Source of the DNA: Astragalus membranaceus
Lineage: Eukaryota > Streptophyta > Magnoliopsida > Fabales > Fabaceae
NCBI GenBank assembly: GCA_039519185.1
Contig: CM076851.1
Coordinates: 47,226,751 to 47,290,750 of the forward strand
DNA: 64,000 bases
Reading direction: 5' to 3'
The translations under genes were made by a program, and so were the position numbers. How positions within the stretch are numbered: the stretch's first letter is position 1; every line of letters starts with the position of its first letter. Positions 1 to 9,956 of this stretch are shown here, piece by piece. The notes under the pieces were generated by a model. That model saw nothing but the letters and a program-made list of their open reading frames with translations. It searched no databases and was not told where the DNA came from.

Positions 1-771
1 GATTCTCCACCCGGAGATACGTAGGAGCAGGGGCACGCCCCTGTCAAGTGCAAAAGTAAACAATTTATAAATTAAAAAATACAAACACATCTCTTTCATT
101 TCAAAAATCAAAAAATACTATTTTCAAAATAGGGGATTAAGTCGGTCGTACGGCCGGGTTAACCATCGTTTTAGGATAAGTGAACTGTGGTCCTTCCGAG
201 CCCCAGTGCTCCTTCAGCCCCCAGCGGCCCTTCAGACCCCCAGTGGTCCTTCAGACCCCCAGTGGTCCTTCAACACAGATCACATTGTTCTAAAACCCCT
301 ATATTAAAAAACACCAACACACAAGCATTTTCTACCCAAGAACTACGTAGCTTTGAATTCTCCATCGCACCGGGAGATACGTAGGAGCGGGCCATGTCCC
401 GTCAAGCACTGTTTTCTAAAAAACCTTTTTCCCCCCTTTTTCACCAAAAATAATATTTTCATTAAAAGTTTTCCCATTCATCTCCAAATAGGAAATAAAT
501 AGGCAAATCTAGGTATTTTTCAAATCAAACGTTAAAACCACACATTTAATTAGAGGTTCCCTTTCGGTAGAAAGGACGTGCGCGGTGCTAACACCTTCCT
601 CGCGCGTAATCGACCCCCGAACCTATATCTCTAGTTTCAAAAGACCATCCGCTTTGTTCAAAAGACCTTTTTTCAATGTTTTGGTCTTAAAATTAAAATA
701 TTGGTGGCGGCTCCAAATTTTTCCACGTTGTACATCGAGAAACCCAAAGCGGGATTTTTCGGGGTGCAACA
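1..771 (+). repeat. 3' part of the 5' LTR of the Ogre-like element
   Basis: This is the last 771 bases of the upstream LTR, ending CA just before the primer-binding site. It matches 9186-9956 base for base as far as I can check by eye. It carries one full copy (about 341-405) and one partial copy (1-50) of a roughly 60-base module containing ...ACTACGTnGCTTTG... and ...GATACGTAGGAGC..., found again elsewhere in the element. The short ORFs here repeat exactly in the other LTR and are not genes. Confidence 0.85.
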
Positions 772-773
772 GC

Positions 774-792
774 TGGCGACTCCACTGGGGAC
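774..792 (+). other. Primer-binding site of the Ogre-like element
   Basis: TGGCGACTCCACTGGGGAC lies two bases after the LTR end. This is the primer site long described for legume Ogre elements (tRNA-Arg type) and is the best single family marker here. The tRNA assignment is from family knowledge, not tested. Confidence 0.8.
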
Positions 793-3010
793 ACTTTTTT
801 TTAAAAAAAAAAAAAGACGAGGGTCAAGCCTAACTAATTTAAATGTGTGGTTTAATGTATTGTTGATTTGATTAAAACCTTGTTTGCCTTTCTTTCTTAT
901 CATTGATTGTAGGCATATGCATTTGTCTTCTTCTTTGTTGTTCCCTATCTCCTCTTCTACTCCTATTCTTTCATTTGCTTACGCCCATGCATTCTTCCAA
1001 CCCCCATGTTCCCTTCTTCTTTGCTCCTTTTCTCCAAAGGTAAGTTCATGCATCTCTTCCCCATTCTATCCTGTTCCCTCTTCTTCGCTCCCTTTCTTGA
1101 GGTAAGTAGTGCATTGTTGTTGGCACCCTAGATTAGTTGTATTTAATTGGTATTGAACCCTAGGGTAGACGACATGTTATTCCTTTCTATTGTCTGGATT
1201 GTCTGGATTTTCATTTGCAGGTGGGGTAGTTTTTAAGGAAATGCCCTTCGCACACACACTTGTACCTTGAGGCTACATAATTAGAGAAAGAGACCATAAC
1301 CCAGGTCTGTTAGGATACCATAGGATGAGTGGATTCGAGTAGTGGGAGCCCATCAGGACCTTTGTCCGTTTGGCTACTCGCGAAAGTTTCAATCAGAGTT
1401 GTGCTCTTCCATGATACCTTGTACCTAGCAGTTTGCTGCATTTACAAGGAATTTCGTGAAAGAGACAGTGGCTCTGATGACCTTTGTGAGGGTGTGAATA
1501 GAGCTATATGGAAGGATTACCCTTTTTATTGCCCTAGATCGTAGGTCTCACCTCCTTTTAGGTCACAAGGGCTTTCCAAATTGTGTGCTGCATTGTTGCA
1601 TTCAGTTCAATCAATTTTTCCTTCAAAATTTTCGAAAATCAAAAAATATATGCTTTCCCTTTTCAATAAACGCCTATATGAGGTGGCATATAGGGTGAAA
1701 ATTTTCAAATCACCACCTGTAAATATCCTCTTTCTGCAAAAACAAAAAAAAGCATCCTTGCATCATCGCATCATTGCATCACTGCATCATTGCATCATTT
1801 GCATTGCATAAAATTCCAATTTTGAAAAAAAAAAAAAACGTTCATATCGCATTCCCTTTCATTACATAAAGATAAAACAAAAGACAATTATCATCTGCAT
1901 AGCATAAGCATTTCATTTATAATCATCCTCGTCGAGTTCATCCAAGACGAGGCGTTCATGCATAAGCATTATTTCAAAAAAGGACACAGTAGAACTACGT
2001 AAGCTTTGATTCCTCATTACAATGGGGATACGTAGGAACGGGTCATACCCCGTCAAGCACATTTTTCTAAAACCTTTTTTCCAATAAATCATTTGCATCA
2101 TCCTTGCATATCATAATTTGTTCATTCATTGCATAAAATAAGAGTTGTGATGAGAAGCGAGACGTTCTTGCAAAACAATCATCCTTTTTGAAAAAGTTTG
2201 TCCTTACTTGGTTGCAAACTCAAGGTGTTCCAAGGCACTCAGTTTTTCACATCAATAGCTCATTTGTATTTCCTTCAAAAAAGGGGATTACATCTCATCC
2301 ATTCCATGATAAAAGACCGAAACAGTTCATCAAAAAGTTTTTATATCATGTTTTAACCAATGTTAATTCTCTGTGAAGCGTTCTTCTAGTAAGCATGCAT
2401 GCCACGTGCAGTTCTCTTGTTTGAGTCAGTCAATTTCCTTCATTTATCATCATTCCCCATCCAAGTCTAATCCCGCCCCGTCCACCCCTAAAGCGCATAT
2501 TCTCTCCCATCAGTGCATACTTGACTTTTGGTTCATTCCCACTAACACTTTAAGTCCTCCATGCTGGGGCAATTCTGTGATCACTAATTTTCCTTGTCGG
2601 TATCATATTCCCTTAGTGCAAGTCTTTCTAAAAAATATAATAAATAAAAAAGATAAAATAAGCTCGCTAGGTTGAAAACCCGCAAAGGGCGGCCTAGGCA
2701 AAAATGAGCGCCCGGTGGATTGAAAACTCGCAAAGAGCGGTCCAGGCAAAAATTAGGGCACAAAAAAAGGGAAAATAAAAGAGCAAACACATGAAGATAG
2801 ATAAGTTATTGTTCTAAGGTTAAGTCTCATAGAAATAAGCAATCGGGATTTGAAATGAAGTTTGGCCATCTCCTCAAAAACCCCAAAATCCCAGAAAATC
2901 CCTTTCCTACCCACCTTGAGCCAAGAAAAACCGAAATCCAAAAATCACCCTAGACAAAGATCTCCCCAAATAAAAACAAAACAGTGCATCACTTTTATCA
3001 GCTCACCCGA

Positions 3011-3013
<3 letters not shown>

Positions 3014-3054
<41 letters not shown>
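3014..3054 (+). repeat. Poly(A) tract
   Basis: About 41 consecutive A, then a run of G. Two similar tracts occur at about 3537-3573 and 5309-5345. They sit in the retrotransposon interior and create meaningless poly-Lys and poly-Phe frames. Their length may be unreliable in an assembly. Confidence 0.9.
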
Positions 3055-3061
<7 letters not shown>

Positions 3062-3533
3062 ATTCAAAAAAATGAAAACCCCAAGACAAAATGGTGAGTT
3101 GGTACATGTTACCACAAAGTACAAGAAATCCTTGTCTAAATAAACCTTCAAACACTTCATCATTCCCATACACCCCTCCTTCCATAAACCGCAAACACTC
3201 CATTTGGCCTCAACATCAAACCCCTTAGTCCTTCTACCCCGAGACATGAATTTGCCTTAACAGAGACCAAACAAGCCCAATAACCATCTTCCTCATAGAC
3301 CATTAACCGTCAATCAAACGCCGAACAAAACTCATCCTCCCTTTAGCCTCAAACACTTCATTAAGCCTAACCCTCCTTCCCCCACAAAACACCACAATCC
3401 CGAAAAGTCCATTCCGATCAATGACCGGTTGCTTTTGTTCACTCAAATTTTTAATTTTAGGACAAATAAGTTTATCTGTTTACAATGTGTTTGCTCAAAA
3501 AGAAAAACAAACAGTCAGAAAAAAGAAAGCTGA

Positions 3534-3575
<42 letters not shown>

Positions 3576-4904
3576 CTTGCAAAAATGCATTCAAGTTGCC
3601 TTAAAACAAGGTTTAGTGATCACCAAATGAGGCTTCTCTTCATTACCAAAGTCAAGGCATTCACAGAGAACCAAAGATTTACACTGAGGACACCACTCAG
3701 ATCTAGAAGTTGGGGCATTCTCTTCACCACCCATCCACCCTAGTCTTGGGAAAGCATGTTCAGCGTCCATCCTATGTCATTCATCCTTTCACCAGGTGTT
3801 ATCCTTGACACCAGTTCCCGCATATCTGCCCTTTCACTCCAATTGTCAATACCACCAAACAGGGGCAAGCCTTTCATTCATAGTCACCAAATCTGGAGTG
3901 GGGCAAGTGCATTCCCATTCCTTCACCTCATTCATTCCCATAAAAACCTCACCGGGGCAATCTCTCAACTCACTATCCTAAACAAGGTCTTGTCATTCTA
4001 ATTGGGGCAGCTTTGTCCTTGTTATGACTGGGGCAACATCAAACTTTATGGGTTGAGACAAAATCTCTTTTGATCCACCTTCCCTTTCAAAAGCCGAAGC
4101 ATTCCCAATTCATCACCTTCTACGCCCCTAGTTATTGTCACCACTAGGCAGGGGCAAACTATTCAAAGACCTGAATTGGGACAATCTTGTATCTCTTGAG
4201 CCCTCATGAGCTTCGGCAACAACCATGTCTGTCATTCCTTCACTTGCCATAAAAGTCCATGCCCTAAATCAATTCCAAGTTAACGGACTCACTCATTCAC
4301 ATTTGCACCCCTATGCATGCTTACTAGATAATGCTTCAAAGAGAGAGAACACAAGTTAGTCATGCGATATTTAAGATTCAGTCGTCATTGAAAGGAAGAG
4401 AAAACAAGTGAGCTTGTTTGTAAATAAAATCTTGAGAACACCGGAGTTTGAATCAAATTCCATTTTTTCTCAACAAAGTGGTCAATAATCATCTCAATTC
4501 ATTGCATTCAAAGTCTTACATCTCATCATCACAAAAATGTTTAATCATTCTATTTTTCGCCTCATGCATTTAGGCGTTCCATTTTGTTTATCATAGTTTG
4601 CATCGTGCCAATATCATCATTTCATAAAAGCAAAAAAAATCTTCCATCTCATTCCATCAAGCATCAAAGCATTGCATCATAAACACGTCACCCCGCATCA
4701 TAACATTAGCATCCAAACATTTCATTTGCATTCGCATTTCATGCATTCATCGCATGTCATCCAAGATGCCTATGTTTCCCAATCAACCATTTCATATCAG
4801 GCATCAAAGTATTGCATTTGCATCCTCACATAGCAAGAAGACAAATAGGAAAAATTCTTTAACCAGCTATCTCAGCACATGAAGGGGTCGCCTAAAGTCG
4901 GCCG

Positions 4905-5158
4905 CTTGTAGGGCTTTAGTGCTCGCCTTAACCCTTAGGGATTAGGTTGTTATCTTGTAGGGCTTTAGTGCTCGCCTGGATCCTTAGGGATTAGGTTGTT
5001 ATCTTGTAGGGCTTCAGTGCTCGCCTGGATCCTTAGGGATTAGGTTGTTATCTTGTAGGGCTTCAGTGCTCGCCTGGATCCTTAGGGATTAGGTTGTTAT
5101 CTTGTAAGGCTTCGGTGCTCACCCTAATCCTTGGGGATTAGGATGTTTACCTTGTAGG
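4905..5158 (+). repeat. 49-bp tandem repeat, about five copies
   Basis: Units begin CTTGTAGGGCTTnAGTGCTC at 4905, 4954, 5003 and 5052, with a diverged one at 5101 and a partial start near 5151. The spacing is an even 49 bp. The middle copies are nearly identical and the outer ones more diverged, as expected of unequal exchange or replication slippage. No coding potential. Confidence 0.9.
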
Positions 5159-5306
5159 CACTTGAAGTGTTGATCCTTAACCAAAATAAAAAGGAAGAAA
5201 ATCAAAAATAGCATCTCATAGCATCCATCATTCCATTGAAATCATCACATCACATACACTGTGCATAACATACATTCATACTCCATTTACATAGATATCT
5301 GCATTC

Positions 5307-5348
<42 letters not shown>

Positions 5349-5614
5349 GGGCAAATAAGAAAGGAGATCACAGAAGGCGGAACATAAAAGAACACAACAT
5401 CTTCATATCATTCATCATTCTCATACCATTCATACCATTCATTGCTTCATGGCATCAAACAGTAGTGCATTACACTTTCAATTTGTATCTCAGAAGAGCG
5501 AAGAAATAACAGAAAAAGCATTCCACCAAAGTCAATCATTGCATTCATATGCATTCAAGTGTATGCATTTCATGTACCTGTCAAGATAGAAGTCACCTCA
5601 GACTAGATAGTCTC

Positions 5615-5686
5615 AACCCAGAGTTAGTAAACTCCATCAACCCAGAGTTAGTAAACTCCATCAACCCAGAGTTAGTGAACTCCATC
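5615..5686 (+). repeat. 24-bp tandem repeat (CCAGAGTTAGTRAACTCC)
   Basis: Three 24-bp units containing CCAGAGTTAGTRAACTCC. A more diverged set of about five lies at 5942-6049. Because 24 is a multiple of three, a frame through it reads NPELVNSI over and over. The palindrome-like AGTTAGTnAACT core is kept in all copies. Confidence 0.85.
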
Positions 5687-5690
5687 AATC

Positions 5691-6204
5691 CAGATCACAA
5701 CATTGTGTACGAGCACGCAATGGATCCATCAGACTTCGTCAAGTCCTTCGGATTAGTTGTGTCAGCCTAAGGCATAGCGTAAATCCATTGATCAAATCAG
5801 TTCCGGACCTGATGTTGATCGGTCGCTCGAAAAGGCCACCCCCCCAGAGCTCGGACTCGACAAGAGTCCGTTAAAAGGTTTTAGGCAGCCTTCCAGACCC
5901 CGAGTGGTCCTTCAGAGCCCTAGTGCTCCTTTAGAAAATCATCAACCCCGAGTTAGTAAACTCCATCAACCCTGAGTTAGTAAACTCCCTCAACACAGAG
6001 TTAGTGAACTCCCACAGAGTTAGTGAACTCCCACCGAGTTAGTGAACTCCTTCCACAGATCACAACATTGTGTACGAGCACGCAATGGATCCATCAGACT
6101 TCGTCAAGTCCTTCGGATTAGTTGTGTCAGCCTAAGGCATAGCGTAAATCCATTGATCAAATCAGTTCCGGACCTGATGTTGATCGGCCGCTCGAAAGGC
6201 CCCC
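5691..6204 (+). repeat. Direct duplication of about 150 bp
   Basis: The block 5691-5840, starting CAGATCACAACATTGTGTAC, recurs at 6056-6204 with few changes. The spacer contains the 24-bp repeat family and CCTTCAGACC/GTGGTCCTTCAG blocks that also occur in the LTR. This suggests segment shuffling within the element. Confidence 0.85.
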
Positions 6205-6586
6205 TCAGACCGTTTTACTAGTACCATAGCTAGTAGCGCTCCTTCAGACCACGATGGTCCTTCAATTAAGGCCTAGGCAGCCTTCCAGACCCTGAGTGGT
6301 CCTTCAGAGCCTTAGTGCTCCTTCAGACCCTGAGTGGTCCTTCAGAGCCTTAGTGCTCCTTCAGATCCCGAGTGGTCCATCATTTTCTCTCTCAGTTAAT
6401 GCACCAAGTGTTAACCGTTCCCCGTTTGTTCTCAAGCCGATCTATTCAAAAAATATATATAGAAAAAGAAAAAGAGGAAAATTCGGGTTTCCCTAAGCAG
6501 ACAAAATCGGTATAATTTCTGAATTCTTTATTTCTATTTTGCCTCGAAATATGTCCTGCGCAATTCATATTTCTTGTCAAAATCCA

Positions 6587-6602
6587 AATAAAGAGGGGCA
6601 GC
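6587..6602 (+). other. Polypurine tract of the Ogre-like element
   Basis: AATAAAGAGGGGCAGC lies directly before TGTCATACCCC. A purine tract abutting the 3' LTR is the normal plus-strand primer, and this fixes the LTR start at 6603. Confidence 0.75.
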
Positions 6603-6851
6603 TGTCATACCCCAATTTTGTCCGGCTTAGGTCAAAACCCTAATTTTCTCCACAAAAAAATAAAAATAAATTATGCACTGCATTTTGAATCCTAGAAACC
6701 GCTCCAAAGTTTTTGGAATCATTCTTAGGGATAGAATGCACTTTTTAAGAAACTAGGGTTTTGAAAATACGTTATGCATGCATGGCAAGCTTTGAAAAAT
6801 ATTTTATGCATGTATGGCAAGGACCTAAAAGCATTTTTTTTGGAAAACAAG

Positions 6852-7289
6852 AATTGATTTCTAAGCCAAGAATCGATTTATAGTATGTTGCATAGGTCTT
6901 GAAAATCGATTTTTAAGCTCTTCCATAGGCCATGAATCGATTCCTCATTGCTTTAACTAAACATGGAATCGATTTTCACCTATTATATATGTCCTGAAAA
7001 TCGATTTCCCTCTCCTTTCATAGGCCTTGAAATCGATTTTCAGGCCATTTTAAAGAGGTGAAAATCGATTCCTCCTTTTTCCATAGGCCATGAATCGATT
7101 CCTCATTATTTCCAAAAATAAAGAATCGATTCCTACATGTTTCCAAAGACCACAGAATCGATTTTCAGGATCTCCAAATGTCCTGAAAATCGATTCCTAC
7201 CATTTTCCATAGGCCATATAATCGATTCTTGTCATTTCAAAAAATAAAGAATCGATTCCTGCACATTTCCAAAGGCTCAAATAATCGAT
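6852..7289 (+). promoter_or_regulatory. Phased array of 14 AATCGATT palindromes upstream of a TATA box
   Basis: The core ATCGAT starts at 6872, 6905, 6936, 6968, 7000, 7032, 7064, 7094, 7125, 7157, 7189, 7221, 7251 and 7284. Intervals are 30 to 33 bp, mean about 31.7. A decayed AATTGATT lies at about 6852. Every copy is the 8-bp palindrome AATCGATT. The DNA between cores varies much more, with recurring CATAGGCCAT and TCCTGAA pieces. The last core ends about 50 bp before TATAAATA. The position suggests a promoter or enhancer element, which is an inference. Confidence 0.6.
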
Positions 7290-7338
7290 TCATCCTTGCC
7301 ATAAATGTTTTTAAAAAATTTTTTACGCTCTCTAAGCC

Positions 7339-7346
7339 TATAAATA
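7339..7346 (+). promoter_or_regulatory. TATA box of the Ogre-like LTR
   Basis: TATAAATA inside CCTATAAATAGGC, the plant consensus, at a position in the LTR where a U3/R boundary is plausible. It lies just after the AATCGATT array. Confidence 0.6.
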
Positions 7347-9956
7347 GGCAGCCTCAAATCACATTTTCACAGACACACATCTCACGGAGAGGAGATCTCA
7401 CAGGACAGGGAAAAACTTCACAGGGTCAGAAAAACAGACACAGCTCACAAGATCAGGGAGAAGAATTGCTACACACATTTTTTAAGATCTGAGAAGAATT
7501 GCTCCAGAAACATTTTCACAAGATCTGGGAAGACAACTCTCGCAAATCTCATTTTCCAGTTCTCCGCTTCATTTTTGTTCTTCAGGTCTGTAATATCTGC
7601 CTTCATCAGAGGTATTTCTGTTTTTATATTTGTTAAAATTCAATCATTCTGATCCATGCCAAGATTGCCCTATGTGATTTAATTTAGCTGTAGTGTCCTT
7701 GTTGATGATGAACCACATGATTCCCTCTTATGCCTAGTGCATGATTTTCTAAGTGGTGAAGATGGTCTCAGATGATTCAACCTCTCCTTTCAAACCCTTT
7801 CAAAAAAAAAACATTCTTTATCAGAACTACGTCGCTTTGATTCCCGTTCGGGATACGTAGGAGCGAGCCACGTTCTCGTCAAGCGCAACAAATAAAAGTT
7901 CTTTTTCATCCCCATAAACAAATTATTTTCATAAAAACAAACAAAAAGAACCATTTTCCAACCCATTGTTGCTAATAGCTCATCAGAGCCTCTGTTCGTT
8001 TAGCTATTGGCGACAATGTCTTTTTCTCATAAGAATAATAAACGATGGTCCATCATAACCTTTGTTAGTTTGATCATTGTGCAAATCAATCTTTTTCGAA
8101 AATCACTTTCAAAAAGATAATAAAAACGAGTTGTTATCAATAGTCCATCAGAACCTTTGTTCGTTTGACTAGCGGTACAACTCTCTCTTTTTGAGTATTT
8201 AGTAGTGATTCATCATAGCCTCTGCTAGTTTAGTCATTTGCTAATGCTCGTCCTATTTCAAAAAACTCACTAAAAAAGATAAAAACCCAAAAACATTTTA
8301 CCACTTTCTTACCTAAACCTTTTACCAAAACATTTTCACCCTCATGCATCTTCATCCATCCCTATTTATGCGACACTCTCATGCATTCTCAAGTATTTAT
8401 GCCTTGCATAATAAACGTAATCATACTCAAATGCTCATGCATTCTTGTATGCTCATGCATCCTCCTGTCTACTCATTCATGCATTCATTCTTGTATGCTC
8501 ATGCATTCACATGCTTGCCAAATCATGCATCATTGCTCACATGTTCATTCACCTAACCTAGAATACTCTATGCCTATGATCAATTGTATTCCTTTGTTCT
8601 TGATGCCATTTGAATGTCTTGACTTAATTGTGCACAAACCCTTTTACACAATCATGTGCCCTTATAAGGCTACCAACATGTGTAGCATAGAGGCATATGT
8701 GCCCCTCTTGAGATTGCTTCCAACTTGTGTAGCAATTCTCCTTCACACACAAACACAATTGTTTTGAGAACTTTGTCTTGCATCTATGACAATTAAATCT
8801 CTTGATTATATTGGCATGCTTAATCTTAGTTGATGATCAACATGTTCATGATTGCTTGATTAGTTGAATATGTTTGAACTTCATTCATTCATGTCGCATT
8901 TGGTTTTGGACATAGAATTCGATTGAAAATGATTTATTTATTTTTTTAAAAAAAAACTCTTTTCCAAACCAATTAATTTTCAAAGCATTTTCAATAAACA
9001 AAAATAAGCAAGTAGTGGAGGTCACCCATAACCTTTGTTAGCTTGATCTCTATGAACGCTCTTCAATTTCACATGAGTACTCAGCGATGATTACCCATAA
9101 CCTTTGTTAGTTTAATCATTCGCTAATGCTCGTCCTACTTCGAAAACCTTTTCAAAACTAAAGAAACTAGAACTACGTCGCCTTTGATTCTCCACCCGGA
9201 GATACGTAGGAGCAGGGGCACGCCCCTGTCAAGTGCAAAAGTAAACAATTTATAAATTAAAAAATACAAACACATCTCTTTCATTTCAAAAATCAAAAAA
9301 TACTATTTTCAAAATAGGGGATTAAGTCGGTCGTACGGCCGGGTTAACCATCGTTTTAGGATAAGTGAACTGTGGTCCTTCCGAGCCCCAGTGCTCCTTC
9401 AGCCCCCAGCGGCCCTTCAGACCCCCAGTGGTCCTTCAGACCCCCAGTGGTCCTTCAACACAGATCACATTGTTCTAAAACCCCTATATTAAAAAACACC
9501 AACACACAAGCATTTTCTACCCAAGAACTACGTAGCTTTGAATTCTCCATCGCACCGGGAGATACGTAGGAGCGGGCCATGTCCCGTCAAGCACTGTTTT
9601 CTAAAAAACCTTTTTCCCCCCTTTTTCACCAAAAATAATATTTTCATTAAAAGTTTTCCCATTCATCTCCAAATAGGAAATAAATAGGCAAATCTAGGTA
9701 TTTTTCAAATCAAACGTTAAAACCACACATTTAATTAGAGGTTCCCTTTCGGTAGAAAGGACGTGCGCGGTGCTAACACCTTCCTCGCGCGTAATCGACC
9801 CCCGAACCTATATCTCTAGTTTCAAAAGACCATCCGCTTTGTTCAAAAGACCTTTTTTCAATGTTTTGGTCTTAAAATTAAAATATTGGTGGCGGCTCCA
9901 AATTTTTCCACGTTGTACATCGAGAAACCCAAAGCGGGATTTTTCGGGGTGCAACA

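Larger units (their letters stand above)
772..6602 (+). other. Non-coding interior of the Ogre-like element
   Basis: No open frame longer than about 100 codons and no recognisable retroelement domain. It holds pyrimidine-rich sequence after the primer site, three long A tracts (about 3014-3054, 3537-3573, 5309-5345), a GAAAACCCGCAAAGGGCG-type motif at 2670-2750 that I associate with Ogre 3' untranslated DNA, many short blocks containing TGGGGCA (about 3700-4250), and several tandem repeats listed separately. It reads as an untranslated region that has replaced the coding region. Confidence 0.7.
1..9956 (+). mobile_element. Ogre-like Ty3/gypsy LTR retrotransposon, non-coding derivative
   Basis: Two direct repeats, 1-771 and 9186-9956, match at a constant offset of 9185 with no difference that I can see. 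Both end in GTGCAACA. The first is followed by an Ogre-type primer site and the second is preceded by a purine tract and a TGTCATACCCC start. The 5.8-kb interior has no gag, protease, reverse transcriptase or integrase reading frame, so the copy would need enzymes supplied by another element. The 5' LTR begins upstream of the window. On the right the element abuts hAT transposase codons, so it landed inside that gene. Near-identical LTR ends imply recent movement. Ogre/Tat elements are abundant in temperate legumes; the exact family name is an inference. Confidence 0.85.
6603..9956 (+). repeat. 3' LTR of the Ogre-like element
   Basis: A 3354-bp LTR from TGTCATACCCC to GTGCAACA. In order it holds an AT-rich start, the AATCGATT array (about 6852-7289), a TATA box at 7339, a presumed leader, then repeated modules. 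These include the ACTACGT...GATACGTAGGAGC block (about 7831-7884, 9170-9226, 9526-9590) and a CATCAGAACCTTTGTTCG-like block repeated in the 7975-9120 stretch. The right edge meets hAT coding sequence. No gene is carried. Confidence 0.85.

Noticed and set aside
187..833. Small ORFs of 65 and 82 codons in the LTR
   Set aside because: They recur with the LTR copy at 9372-9964, have no family motif, and cross low-complexity CCTTCAGACCCC repeats.
2945..3247. ORFs with long poly-Phe or poly-Lys runs
   Set aside because: They are readings of a 41-bp A tract, not proteins.
5549..5770. ORF encoding NPELVNSI repeats
   Set aside because: It is a 24-bp tandem repeat read in one frame, with no conservation evidence.
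6852..7289. Possible CRISPR-like array (evenly spaced short repeats)
   Set aside because: The repeated unit is an 8-bp palindrome, the spacers are related to each other, and the context is a plant LTR; no cas gene or leader exists.
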